Part shown: positions 1-6,553 of the stretch, piece after piece
Position numbering within the stretch: position 1 is the stretch's first letter
Layout of the letters: every line of letters starts with the position of its first letter
Assembly: GCA_001801495.1 (NCBI GenBank)
Contig: MGXW01000055.1
Span: 1-6,690 of the forward strand
Direction of reading: 5' to 3'
Source: Gammaproteobacteria bacterium RIFCSPHIGHO2_12_FULL_37_34
GTDB taxonomy: Bacteria > Pseudomonadota > Gammaproteobacteria > DSM-16500
Length of the DNA: 6,690 nucleotides
Notes under the pieces: model-generated
What the model was told of the DNA's origin: nothing
What the model saw: the letters and a program-made list of their open reading frames with translations, nothing else
Databases searched by the model: none
Program-made: the position numbers and the translations under genes

Positions 1-1109
1 AATGTACCGTTATAAAAAATTGTTACACAAATAGACCCAACGACGCCTGAGCTTATCCGAGCAATTGAAAATAGTGTTACCCTAATTCCCATCGGTGCAT
101 CGCTCGTTTCAAGAGCAAGACGGCTTAGTATTGGCATAGATAGCCCGCTTCCGAACGTAACAAACATAATAAAGGAAACCACAATAAATAAGGAATTTGT
201 AAAATACAATGCTGTGATAGTCGCAAGAATTGCACCTAATAATGAAACACATAAACCAATGTTCACTAACAAATTATTTCGATTCTTATTAGCATATTTA
301 TCTACTATTTTAGTACCTAAAATAAAACTTGAGAAAATAAATGTTTGAATGATTCCAAAAACTAAAGTGCTGTAATGAAACTCTTCAACGATTATAAATG
401 GCCCTGCTAACATCCATGAGATTAAACCAATAATTGGCAAGAAAGTGATTAGCGAAAAAAGAATAAATTTTATATTTGTAGCCAACGAACTATACTGAAA
501 AAAAATATCAGCAAAATTTAGATGTGTCGGTCTTTTATCAATATGAGTAGTTTCTGGCATTTTAAAAAATAACATAACAACTGCAATAAAACCCCAAATA
601 CTAAGAATCCCAAAAATCCATCGCCAGTCAAAAAATAATATGAACGCGCTGCCTAGCAAGGGACCAAACGCAGGAGCCAGTATGGTTATACTATTCATAC
701 GTGCAAGTATTTTTACTGCTTTTTCTGATTCGAATAATTCATTAATTGCTGCATAACCTGCAATGAACATAGACGGCATTGCCATGCCTTGAAAAAAACG
801 CGCGATTAACATTGTATGAATATCACTCGAGAGGGCGCAAACAATTGTTGAGACAACATACAATCCTCCGCCAAATAATAAAATAGGACGGCGACCATAG
901 CGATCTGAGAGAGGACCAAATACTAGTTGAACTAATAAGCCTCCAACCATCCATACAATCGCAGTAAGCTGCGCTGTGTGTGAATCCACCCCAAAAGCAT
1001 ATGCAATTTTGGGTAGCGCAGGCATGTAGGCATCCATTGAAAGATAAACGGCTATTTCATATACCACTAACCACCATGGAAATGTCATGTCGTCTGTTTT
1101 TCTATTCAT
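1..1109 (-). CDS. MdfA-type MFS multidrug/H+ antiporter, partial (C-terminus beyond left edge)
   Basis: Inner-membrane major facilitator, probably a proton-driven drug exporter. Reading leftward from the ATG at 1109, 369 codons are open with no stop, so the C-terminal end lies outside the window (MdfA is about 410 residues, so roughly 40 are missing). Seen: a TM1 segment with YEIAVYLSMDAYMPAL, giving Glu18 and Asp26 at the same spacing as the functional Glu26/Asp34 pair of E. coli MdfA; the MFS loop motif GPLSDRYGRRP at 65-75; Arg104 in ARFFQG, matching MdfA Arg112; GYAAINELFE at 118-127; and a motif-C-like LAPAFGPLLG at 144-153. These resemble MdfA more than Bcr. The ATG at 1109 has only a weak, very close AAGAG upstream. 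The frame is open back to about 1208, so a TTG at 1175 or GTG at 1142 is possible. It lies 73 bases after the MATE stop on the same strand, probably co-transcribed. Family assignment is firm; the substrate is unknown. Confidence 0.9.
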   Translation of the reverse strand, partial: MNRKTDDMTFPWWLVVYEIAVYLSMDAYMPALPKIAYAFGVDSHTAQLTAIVWMVGGLLVQLVFGPLSDRYGRRPILLFGGGLYVVSTIVCALSSDIHTMLIARFFQGMAMPSMFIAGYAAINELFESEKAVKILARMNSITILAPAFGPLLGSAFILFFDWRWIFGILSIWGFIAVVMLFFKMPETTHIDKRPTHLNFADIFFQYSSLATNIKFILFSLITFLPIIGLISWMLAGPFIIVEEFHYSTLVFGIIQTFIFSSFILGTKIVDKYANKNRNNLLVNIGLCVSLLGAILATITALYFTNSLFIVVSFIMFVTFGSGLSMPILSRLALETSDAPMGIRVTLFSIARISSGVVGSICVTIFYNGT

Positions 1110-1133
1110 GTCTCTTAAAACCGCAATTTCTGG

Positions 1134-1144
1134 TTGTGTCACAA
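1134..1144. repeat. small dyad TTGTG-N-CACAA upstream of the MFS gene
   Basis: An 11-base dyad with five-base perfect arms (TTGTG T CACAA) lies about 25 bases upstream of the MFS start, inside the 73-base gap after the MATE stop. It could be an operator half-site pair for a local regulator, or chance. It is also coding if the MFS gene starts further upstream (TTG at 1175). Confidence 0.25.
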
Positions 1145-1182
1145 ATTTATTTATTGACTGTAAGAGCTGGCGCAATTCCGCT

Positions 1183-2556
1183 TTATTTGAGTTTAGCTTT
1201 GCTACTTGCTAACATATAGCCTAAGCGTGCTAGCACAATGATTGCACTCGATGCAATGCCAACAGTTAATCCAAACCAAATACCTTTTCCTTGAAATGAT
1301 AAAATAAAACTAAATAGATAAGCACAACCTAAACCAATGAGCCAAAATCCAACGAATGCTGCATACATGGGAAAACGTGTATCTTTTAGTCCTCGCAATG
1401 CGCCAAATCCAATGATGCGAACATTATCGAAAATGAGTAAGATTCCCCCAATAGCAAGAAGCAAGGAAGCATCACGAACCAATGCTGCATTGCTTGGGTT
1501 AGAAACATTGATATCGATACTTAAGAAAAATTTAGGTACAACAAAAAATGCAATGGCAATGCTCACAATAAAAATAGAATTTAAAAACATTCCGACGAAC
1601 GTAGCGTAACTGATGGCAGATAAATCTTGTCGTCCTATTGCATGACCAACGCGTACGGTAACAGCTTGCGACATACCAAATGTCATAGTGATGATAAGAC
1701 CAAGGTATTGCAGTATAATTTGATGGGCTGCGAGCATCGTTGTGCCAAATTGAGCAATCCAAAATGTGGCAACAGCAAATGTACTTACTTCAATGACATG
1801 CATGAGCCCCATAGGTAATCCAATGCTGATTAATTCTTTTAGATAATGAAATTTAATGCGATTGATGCCATTAAAAATTTTAAAATGACGATATTCTTTG
1901 GATTTTAATAAATAAGTCAGCAAGAGAATGGTAGTAAGAGTATAGGTTGTTGCAAACCCATAACCAATACCAGCGACACCACAGGCTGGCAAACCTAATT
2001 TGCCAAAAATAAGTAAATAAATCCAAGTGATTTCTACTGGCACAACTAAAATACTAATGCGTAAGACCATTTTCCCACGATTAATTCCAGCAAGAAATTG
2101 CTCCGTAATAATAAGTGCAATCAGACCAGGAACGGTCCAAAGAAGCGCATACATATATTGATAAGCAAGTGTAAGAACATGTTTAGGTTGTGTTGTCCAA
2201 TGTAAAAACCAGGGCATGGTTTGCAAAATAAGTATCATGATAATCGTTAAGAAAATACCAAGTAAATAAGATTGTCCCATGATTTCACTAATAGCTTGTT
2301 GGTTTTTAGCGCCAAATTGATGTGAAACCAATACACTTATTGCATTCAAAATTCCAAAAAATAATACGGATAAAGTCATCCAAATCGTTGATACCAACAC
2401 ACTAGCAGCTAAAGCATCTTCTCCTAATCTCGCAACTAATGCGGTTCCTACAAAACCACTGCTGGCATAAATTAATTGGGAGGCAATGAGCGGAATACTA
2501 AGTGAAAGATTGCCTTTGGTTTCGTTTTTAATTGTAGATAAAATGGACTGAGACAT
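1183..2556 (-). CDS. NorM-type MATE family efflux transporter
   Basis: Inner-membrane cation-coupled multidrug/toxin exporter of the MATE family, NorM branch. The 457 residues match the usual length (about 450-460), with 12 hydrophobic segments in two homologous halves. NorM-like stretches: SIGLPMGLMHVIEVSTFAV around 244-262 with Glu256, aligning with V. cholerae NorM Glu255; AAHQI at 276-280; VRVGHAIGRQD at 301-311; and FDNVRIIGFGALRG at 376-389 with Asp377, aligning with NorM Asp371. The odd point is TM1: where NorM proteins have GFVDT, with the cation-binding Asp36, this protein has GFVGT (Gly37). The start at 2556 is the first Met of the frame; a weak GAG lies about 10 bases upstream. It is the promoter-proximal gene of a leftward pair with the MdfA-type pump and diverges from the amino-acid permease. 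The family call is secure. Substrate and coupling ion cannot be told from sequence. Confidence 0.95.
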   Translation of the reverse strand: MSQSILSTIKNETKGNLSLSIPLIASQLIYASSGFVGTALVARLGEDALAASVLVSTIWMTLSVLFFGILNAISVLVSHQFGAKNQQAISEIMGQSYLLGIFLTIIMILILQTMPWFLHWTTQPKHVLTLAYQYMYALLWTVPGLIALIITEQFLAGINRGKMVLRISILVVPVEITWIYLLIFGKLGLPACGVAGIGYGFATTYTLTTILLLTYLLKSKEYRHFKIFNGINRIKFHYLKELISIGLPMGLMHVIEVSTFAVATFWIAQFGTTMLAAHQIILQYLGLIITMTFGMSQAVTVRVGHAIGRQDLSAISYATFVGMFLNSIFIVSIAIAFFVVPKFFLSIDINVSNPSNAALVRDASLLLAIGGILLIFDNVRIIGFGALRGLKDTRFPMYAAFVGFWLIGLGCAYLFSFILSFQGKGIWFGLTVGIASSAIIVLARLGYMLASSKAKLK

Positions 2557-2608
2557 ATACCGAAAGCTCGCTAAAGTTAAGAATAAATGAAAAAAGTTGC
2601 CTTAGAAA

Positions 2609-2638
2609 AAAATAGCGATGTTGTGCGTTTCATGGCAA
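2609..2638 (-). promoter_or_regulatory. candidate promoter for the MATE/MFS pair
   Basis: On the minus strand, TTGCCA (2638-2633, five of six matches to the -35 consensus) is followed after 18 bases by TATTTT (2614-2609, four of six to the -10 consensus), some 50 bases before the MATE start at 2556. It would lie in the leader of the divergent permease if that gene starts at 2677, or inside its N-terminus if it starts at 2587. This rests on consensus matching only, and AT-rich DNA gives such matches by chance. Confidence 0.25.
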
Positions 2639-2676
2639 AATGCCCCACATGCGGTAGTATTGTACTCGGAATGATG

Positions 2677-4266
2677 ATGACACTCAATCGTCGTTTTACA
2701 CCTATTAGTCTCTTAATGCTTAGTATTAATGGCATGATAGGATCTGCTTGGTTATTTGCGCCACTTTATGCAGCTAAAATTGCGGGTTCCGCGGCGATTA
2801 TTGCTTGGTTAATTGGCGGCGTAGCAACTGCTATGATTGCTTTAACATTTGCTGAAGTCTCTGTGCTTTTTCCTTTAGCAGGTGGTACAGCGCAAATTCC
2901 TCAACTTAGTCATGGAACACTAACTAGTTTTGCCGTAAGCTGGATAGCGTGGTTATCGGCCTTAACTATGGCACCTATTGAGGTTCAAGCTATTTTACAA
3001 TACGCTTCCACTTATTTCACATCGCTTACTTATTTAAAACAAGGTGTTCCAATATTAACTGCAACAGGCATGCTGTGGGCTACTTTTCTCATGCTCACTT
3101 TTTGTGTGATTAATATTGCGAGTTATAAAGGATTAGTGCGGTTTAATGTTGCTCTCTTTTTGTTTAAAGTCATCGTAATTTATATTGCTATTCATACCAT
3201 TGTTAATACAAGTTTTCACACCAGCAATTTTTCTGATTTTATTCCTACAGCTACTTCCTTATCAGGTTGGCAAGCCATTTTAACAGCAGTTGCATCAGGT
3301 GGTGTGGCTTTTGCTTTTACAGGGTTTAAACATGGGGTGGAATTAGCTGGTGAAACTAAACATTTAACATTAGCTATTCCACTTGCTATTGTTGGATCGG
3401 TAGTGGGTTGTTTAATATTATATCTTGGATTGCAAGTCGCATTTATTGGTGCACTGCATCCTGATATGTTAAGTCGCGGTTGGGCTCATCTTGGTTTTAC
3501 TGGCGATGTAGGGCCTTTTGCTGGATTAGCGGCAGGATTAGGTTTGTTTTGGTTAGTTAAATTGCTTTACGTGGATGCAGTTGTTTCGCCATCAGGAGCA
3601 GGGCTTATTTATGTGACATCTACTGCACGTATTTTATATGCGATGAGTGAGATTGGTTACGTGCCACGCTGGCTATCTTATTTAAATAAACAACATTTCC
3701 CAGTTGCAGCGATTATGGTTAATGTTGCATTGGGCATGTTTCTTTTTTTGCCTTTACCTGGTTGGCAAGCCATGGTTAGTTTTTTGGTGTCAGGGATGGT
3801 TATTTCTTATGCGATGGGACCTATTGCTTTATTATGCATGCGTATGGAATTACCTGATGAAAAACGCCATTTTCGTTTGCCGATGGCAACTATTTTTTGT
3901 CTAGTTGCTTTTTATTTTTGTAATTTACTCAGTTACTGGACAGGCTGGGATACTATTTCTAAATTAGCGATTGCTATGCTTATTGGTGTGGGTTTTTTTA
4001 TTATTGCTTGCTTACATGGTCGTTTATCTATCTCTTCTTTAGGATTAAAATCAGGATTATGGATCATACCTTATTTGACGGGACTTGTTTTAATATCGTA
4101 TTTAGGCGCTTTTGGTGGAAAAAATATGATCCCTTTTGGTTGGGATTTTGTGGTCATTGCTATCTTTAGCATGATTATTTTGCATGTAGCCGTTAAAAAT
4201 CGAGCAAGCATTCATTTACAAAAAGCCTATCTTGATCAACGTTTAGTTGAGATTCCATCGGTTTAA
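2677..4266 (+). CDS. APC-superfamily amino-acid permease, AspP/YveA-like
   Basis: Inner-membrane amino-acid transporter of the APC superfamily, probably a proton symporter. From the ATG at 2677 it has 529 residues and about 12-14 hydrophobic segments. Seen (counting from 2677): the TM1 helix break NGMIGSAWLFAP near 18-29; the APC signature TFAEVSVLFPLAGG near 57-70; GFKHGVELAGETK near 216-228; and a long helix with DAVVSPSGAGLIY in the second half. From memory this pattern resembles Bacillus YveA/AspP aspartate-proton symporters of about 520 residues, so an acidic amino acid is a possible but unproven substrate. Start choice: the frame is open back to an ATG at 2587, adding 30 residues. I prefer 2677 (2671 and 2674 are also ATG) because a GGA at 2668-2670 sits at good spacing, the protein then begins right before TM1 as relatives do, and 2587 would leave only 30 bases between divergent genes. 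It precedes the art-like operon by 77 bases and may act with it in amino-acid acquisition. Confidence 0.85.
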   Translation: MTLNRRFTPISLLMLSINGMIGSAWLFAPLYAAKIAGSAAIIAWLIGGVATAMIALTFAEVSVLFPLAGGTAQIPQLSHGTLTSFAVSWIAWLSALTMAPIEVQAILQYASTYFTSLTYLKQGVPILTATGMLWATFLMLTFCVINIASYKGLVRFNVALFLFKVIVIYIAIHTIVNTSFHTSNFSDFIPTATSLSGWQAILTAVASGGVAFAFTGFKHGVELAGETKHLTLAIPLAIVGSVVGCLILYLGLQVAFIGALHPDMLSRGWAHLGFTGDVGPFAGLAAGLGLFWLVKLLYVDAVVSPSGAGLIYVTSTARILYAMSEIGYVPRWLSYLNKQHFPVAAIMVNVALGMFLFLPLPGWQAMVSFLVSGMVISYAMGPIALLCMRMELPDEKRHFRLPMATIFCLVAFYFCNLLSYWTGWDTISKLAIAMLIGVGFFIIACLHGRLSISSLGLKSGLWIIPYLTGLVLISYLGAFGGKNMIPFGWDFVVIAIFSMIILHVAVKNRASIHLQKAYLDQRLVEIPSV

Positions 4267-4285
4267 TATCTCTTGACGCAAGTCA

Positions 4286-4316
4286 TTGACAGCTTGATAC
4301 CAACCATGTTTATATG
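4286..4316 (+). promoter_or_regulatory. candidate sigma-70 promoter of the art-like operon
   Basis: A perfect -35 hexamer TTGACA at 4286-4291 is followed by TTTATA at 4309-4314 (17-base spacer, weak match) or TATATG at 4311-4316 (19-base spacer, better match), roughly 30 bases before the ATPase start. A second TTGACG lies at 4273-4278. The 77-base gap holds no clear intrinsic terminator for the permease upstream, so read-through plus an internal promoter is the simplest reading. The call rests on consensus match and position only. Confidence 0.45.
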
Positions 4317-4343
4317 ACTAGTTTGCTTATCTAAATATTGAAA

Positions 4344-5099
4344 ATGCATAAATTAATTGTAGATAATCTACATAAATCCTATCATGATCATGCTGTGCTA
4401 AAAGGTGTTTCCTTCACAGCTAAAAAAGGTGATGTGATTGCGATGATGGGAAGTAGCGGTTCTGGAAAAAGTACCTTGCTACGTTGTATTAATTTATTAA
4501 CTATCCCGGATGATGGCATGATTCAGATCGATAAACAAATCATGCGTTTCCACCCGGATCATAAGACCTACTTATCTAACCAAGAAATAGCTCAGTTACG
4601 CCGAGAGGTCGGCATGGTGTTTCAGCACTTTAATTTATGGGCACACATGAGCGTGTTAGAAAATTTAATAGAAGCCCCTATTCATGTATTAAAACAAGAT
4701 AAACAAGTTACGATTGCAGAAGCCGAAATTTTATTAAAAAAGGTTGGATTAGAAAAAAAAACGAATCGTTATCCCAGCCAATTATCAGGTGGGCAACAGC
4801 AACGGGCAGCTATTGCAAGAGCACTCATGATGAAACCAGAAATGATGTTATTTGATGAACCAACTTCTGCTTTAGATCCTGAAATGGTAGGAGAAGTGTT
4901 AAGCGTTATGCAGCAGCTAGCAACAGAGGGGATGACCATGTTAGTAGCGAGTCATGAATTAGGTTTTGCTAAACGTGTAGCGAATCAAGCCATTTTTCTA
5001 GACGATGGTAAAATTATAGAGCAAGGCGATACATTGTCTATGTTTACACATCCTAAAACAGAACGTTTCCGACGATTTCTTGAAGCGATGGAACACTAA
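4344..5099 (+). CDS. artP: polar amino-acid ABC transporter ATP-binding protein (ArtP/HisP type)
   Basis: Cytoplasmic ATPase that powers the importer encoded downstream. From the TTG at 4338 the frame gives 253 residues; I take the ATG two codons later (4344, 251 residues) as the start, though neither has a good Shine-Dalgarno. Motifs, in 253-residue numbering: Walker A GSSGSGKST at 38-46; Q-loop Gln96 in MVFQHFNLW; ABC signature LSGGQQQR at 149-156; Walker B MMLFDEP at 169-175; D-loop SALD at 177-180; H-loop His206 in ASHELGF. All residues needed for ATP binding and hydrolysis are present. Several stretches (LKGVSF, GSSGSGKST, FQHFNLW.HM, LVGEVL-like MVGEVLSVMQQLA) look closer to enterobacterial HisP than to E. 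coli ArtP, while the rest of the operon is Art-like. The family (polar amino-acid uptake ATPase) is certain; the symbol comes from operon order rather than from this protein alone. Confidence 0.93.
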   Translation: MHKLIVDNLHKSYHDHAVLKGVSFTAKKGDVIAMMGSSGSGKSTLLRCINLLTIPDDGMIQIDKQIMRFHPDHKTYLSNQEIAQLRREVGMVFQHFNLWAHMSVLENLIEAPIHVLKQDKQVTIAEAEILLKKVGLEKKTNRYPSQLSGGQQQRAAIARALMMKPEMMLFDEPTSALDPEMVGEVLSVMQQLATEGMTMLVASHELGFAKRVANQAIFLDDGKIIEQGDTLSMFTHPKTERFRRFLEAMEH

Positions 5100-5107
5100 T
5101 TTTTGTG

Positions 5108-5115
5108 GTTCGAAC
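5108..5115. repeat. perfect 8-base palindrome in the ATPase-binding protein gap
   Basis: GTTCGAAC reads the same on both strands and sits in the 37-base gap between the ATPase and binding-protein genes, followed by a run of seven T at 5117-5123. The palindrome has no room for a loop beyond a two-base-pair stem, so it is a poor terminator. It may be chance or a small regulatory or processing site. Confidence 0.3.
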
Positions 5116-5125
5116 ATTTTTTTAA

Positions 5126-5130
5126 ACGAG
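5126..5130 (+). promoter_or_regulatory. ribosome binding site fixing the binding-protein start
   Basis: ACGAG ends six bases before the ATG at 5137. This, with the signal peptide that begins exactly there, selects 5137 over the in-frame ATG at 5080, which lies inside the end of the ATPase gene. Confidence 0.5.
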
Positions 5131-5136
5131 AAATAT

Positions 5137-5874
5137 ATGAAGCGGTTATTCATTTTATTCTTAATAGCATTATTAAATAGTACCATCTTATGGGCGGGCC
5201 CCATTAAAACTATCCGGTTTGCTGTGGAGGCAACTTATCCTCCTTTCGAATATATTGATGCGTCTGGACAAATCAAAGGTTTTGATATTGATCTTGCTTA
5301 TGCATTATGCGCGCGTATTAAAGCCACCTGTACATTCACTCATCAAACGTTTAATAGTTTGATTACTAGCCTGAATTTAGGAAAATTTGATGCTATTATT
5401 TCTGCTATTTCAATTACCCAAGAACGTCTCCAAAAAGTAAGCTTTACCACACCTTATTATGAACCAAGTGCTTGTTTAGTGGCAGCAATTGGTCAAGCGT
5501 CCAATATTGTAGGAAAAAAAATTGGTGTGCAACAAGGCACTACGATGGAGAAATATATCAATGAAAAATATGGTAACCAAGTCTCAATCAAAACGTATGC
5601 TAGTATCCAAGAAGCTTTTTTAGATCTTATTTCAGGCCGTGTTAATTTTATTATAACCGATTTACCTATTGCTCAGACTTGGCTCAAAAAAGACAACCAT
5701 GATAAACATTATGGAATAATAGGTAAACCAATTATTGATCCCCTCTATTTTGGTGTGGGTTATGGCATTGCTGTTCGCAAAGATGATATTGAATTATTGA
5801 ATGCATTAAATAAAGCATTAGCAGAAATAAAAGCGGATGGTACTTACCATACACTTGTGAAAAAATATTTTTAG
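5137..5874 (+). CDS. artJ: periplasmic arginine/polar amino-acid binding protein (ArtJ/ArtI/HisJ type)
   Basis: Periplasmic solute-binding protein that captures a basic or polar amino acid and delivers it to the ArtQM-like channel. It has 245 residues. A classical signal peptide (Met-Lys-Arg, then a hydrophobic core) ends in ILWA, with likely cleavage before Gly21; there is no lipobox Cys, so the protein is soluble rather than a lipoprotein. The mature part is an SBP family 3 domain: ATYPPFE at 32-38 (Tyr34, matching HisJ Tyr14), GFDIDLA at 48-54, Cys58 and Cys65 in LCARIKATCTF at the positions of the HisJ disulphide, ITQERLQKVSFTTPYYE at 93-109 with Arg97 matching HisJ Arg77 (carboxylate clamp), GTTMEKY at 134-140, and Asp175 where HisJ has ligand-amine Asp161. 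KADGTY near 232-237 closes the domain. The YPPFE and SFTTPYYE stretches are nearer to ArtJ/ArtI than to HisJ, so arginine is the favoured ligand; lysine, ornithine or histidine remain possible. Confidence 0.92.
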   Translation: MKRLFILFLIALLNSTILWAGPIKTIRFAVEATYPPFEYIDASGQIKGFDIDLAYALCARIKATCTFTHQTFNSLITSLNLGKFDAIISAISITQERLQKVSFTTPYYEPSACLVAAIGQASNIVGKKIGVQQGTTMEKYINEKYGNQVSIKTYASIQEAFLDLISGRVNFIITDLPIAQTWLKKDNHDKHYGIIGKPIIDPLYFGVGYGIAVRKDDIELLNALNKALAEIKADGTYHTLVKKYF

Positions 5875-5878
5875 AGGA
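5873..5878 (+). promoter_or_regulatory. Shine-Dalgarno for artQ overlapping the artJ stop codon
   Basis: AGAGGA overlaps the TAG stop of the binding-protein gene (5872-5874). The spacing to the artQ ATG at 5891 is about 12-13 bases, longer than the usual 5-9. An in-frame TGA at 5885 rules out an earlier start, so the long spacing is real unless translation is coupled some other way. Confidence 0.5.
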
Positions 5879-5890
5879 AAACATTGATCC

Positions 5891-6553
5891 ATGTTAAATG
5901 GTTTCTTAGTGCAAATGCTAGATGGCACGCTTGTTACGATTGAATTAGCTATTTGTTCAGCTGTGTTGGGTACAATTATTGGCTTGTTAGGCGCACTATT
6001 TGAATCTATACCAATTCCTTTTATTCGTTATCCAATAATGAGTATTATTTTTTTTATTCGGGGTTTACCAGAATTATTAGTGCTTTTTTTTATGTATTTT
6101 GGGGTGGCTGCTTTATTGAGTCGTATTTTTGGTAGCTATGTAGATATCAGTCCTTTTTTAGCTGGCGTCATTGCTTTAGGATTGATTTTTGGTGCATATG
6201 CATCGCAAGTTTTTCATGGTGCTTTTTCAGCGGTGGATCATGGTCAACTGGATGCTGGTTTAGCGATGGGATTTACGCGGTGGCAAGTTTTTACTCGCAT
6301 TCAGATTCCGCAAGCTTGGCGGCATGCTATTCCCGGCCTAGGGAATTTGTGGTTAGGGTTGATTAAAGATACAGCAATTGTTACATTGATTGGCTTAACA
6401 GATCTCATGACTCAGGCAAAAATTGCGGCAACTGCTACTTATCAACCATTTACTTTTTATCTCTTTGCTGCATTGATTTACTTGGTCATTACCAGTATTT
6501 CACAAAAAATAATTGATTTTTTCACTTTGAGAGCTAATCGGTACGTGCATTAA
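5891..6553 (+). CDS. artQ: arginine-type ABC transporter inner-membrane permease (ArtQ)
   Basis: One of the two membrane-channel subunits of the importer. It has 220 residues, near the usual length of about 220-240, with about five hydrophobic helices starting from the short periplasmic MLNGFLVQ segment. Landmarks: FFIRGLPELLVLFFMYFG at 54-71, the HisM/HisQ/ArtQ-family signature before TM3; DISPFLAGVIALGL near 85-98; GAYASQVFHGAF at 101-112; and the EAA loop that contacts the ATPase, from about 118 to 140 (DAGLAMG, ending in IQIPQAWRHAIPGLGN). The sequence follows E. coli ArtQ along its whole length (RGLPE, SPFL.GVIAL, WRHA.PGLGN.WL, KDTA.V.LI...DLM). It starts 16 bases after the binding-protein stop, and its TAA shares one base with the next ATG (TAATG), so translation is probably coupled. 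Confidence 0.92.
   Translation: MLNGFLVQMLDGTLVTIELAICSAVLGTIIGLLGALFESIPIPFIRYPIMSIIFFIRGLPELLVLFFMYFGVAALLSRIFGSYVDISPFLAGVIALGLIFGAYASQVFHGAFSAVDHGQLDAGLAMGFTRWQVFTRIQIPQAWRHAIPGLGNLWLGLIKDTAIVTLIGLTDLMTQAKIAATATYQPFTFYLFAALIYLVITSISQKIIDFFTLRANRYVH

Noticed and set aside
980..1219. Plus-strand open frame of 79 codons.
   Set aside because: It lies antisense to the well-supported MFS and MATE genes and has no recognisable protein features.
1337..1818. Small open frames on both strands inside the MATE gene.
   Set aside because: They are shadows of the conserved MATE coding frame, with unlikely composition and no ribosome sites.
4328..4341. Possible ARG box (ArgR site) just upstream of the ATPase gene.
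   Set aside because: Only about six of the ten core positions match the TGAAT-N4-ATTCA pattern and the half-sites are not symmetric; AT-rich DNA gives this by chance.
5108..5123. Intrinsic terminator from the GTTCGAAC palindrome and following T-run.
   Set aside because: The stem is too short and has no workable loop, and the operon clearly continues.
5080..5136. Longer start for the binding protein at the ATG at 5080, overlapping the ATPase gene.
   Set aside because: It would place 19 polar residues before a textbook signal peptide; the ATG at 5137 has a Shine-Dalgarno-like ACGAG and begins the signal peptide.
4998..5204. Minus-strand open frame across the ATPase-binding protein junction.
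   Set aside because: It is antisense to two conserved genes and resembles nothing recognisable.
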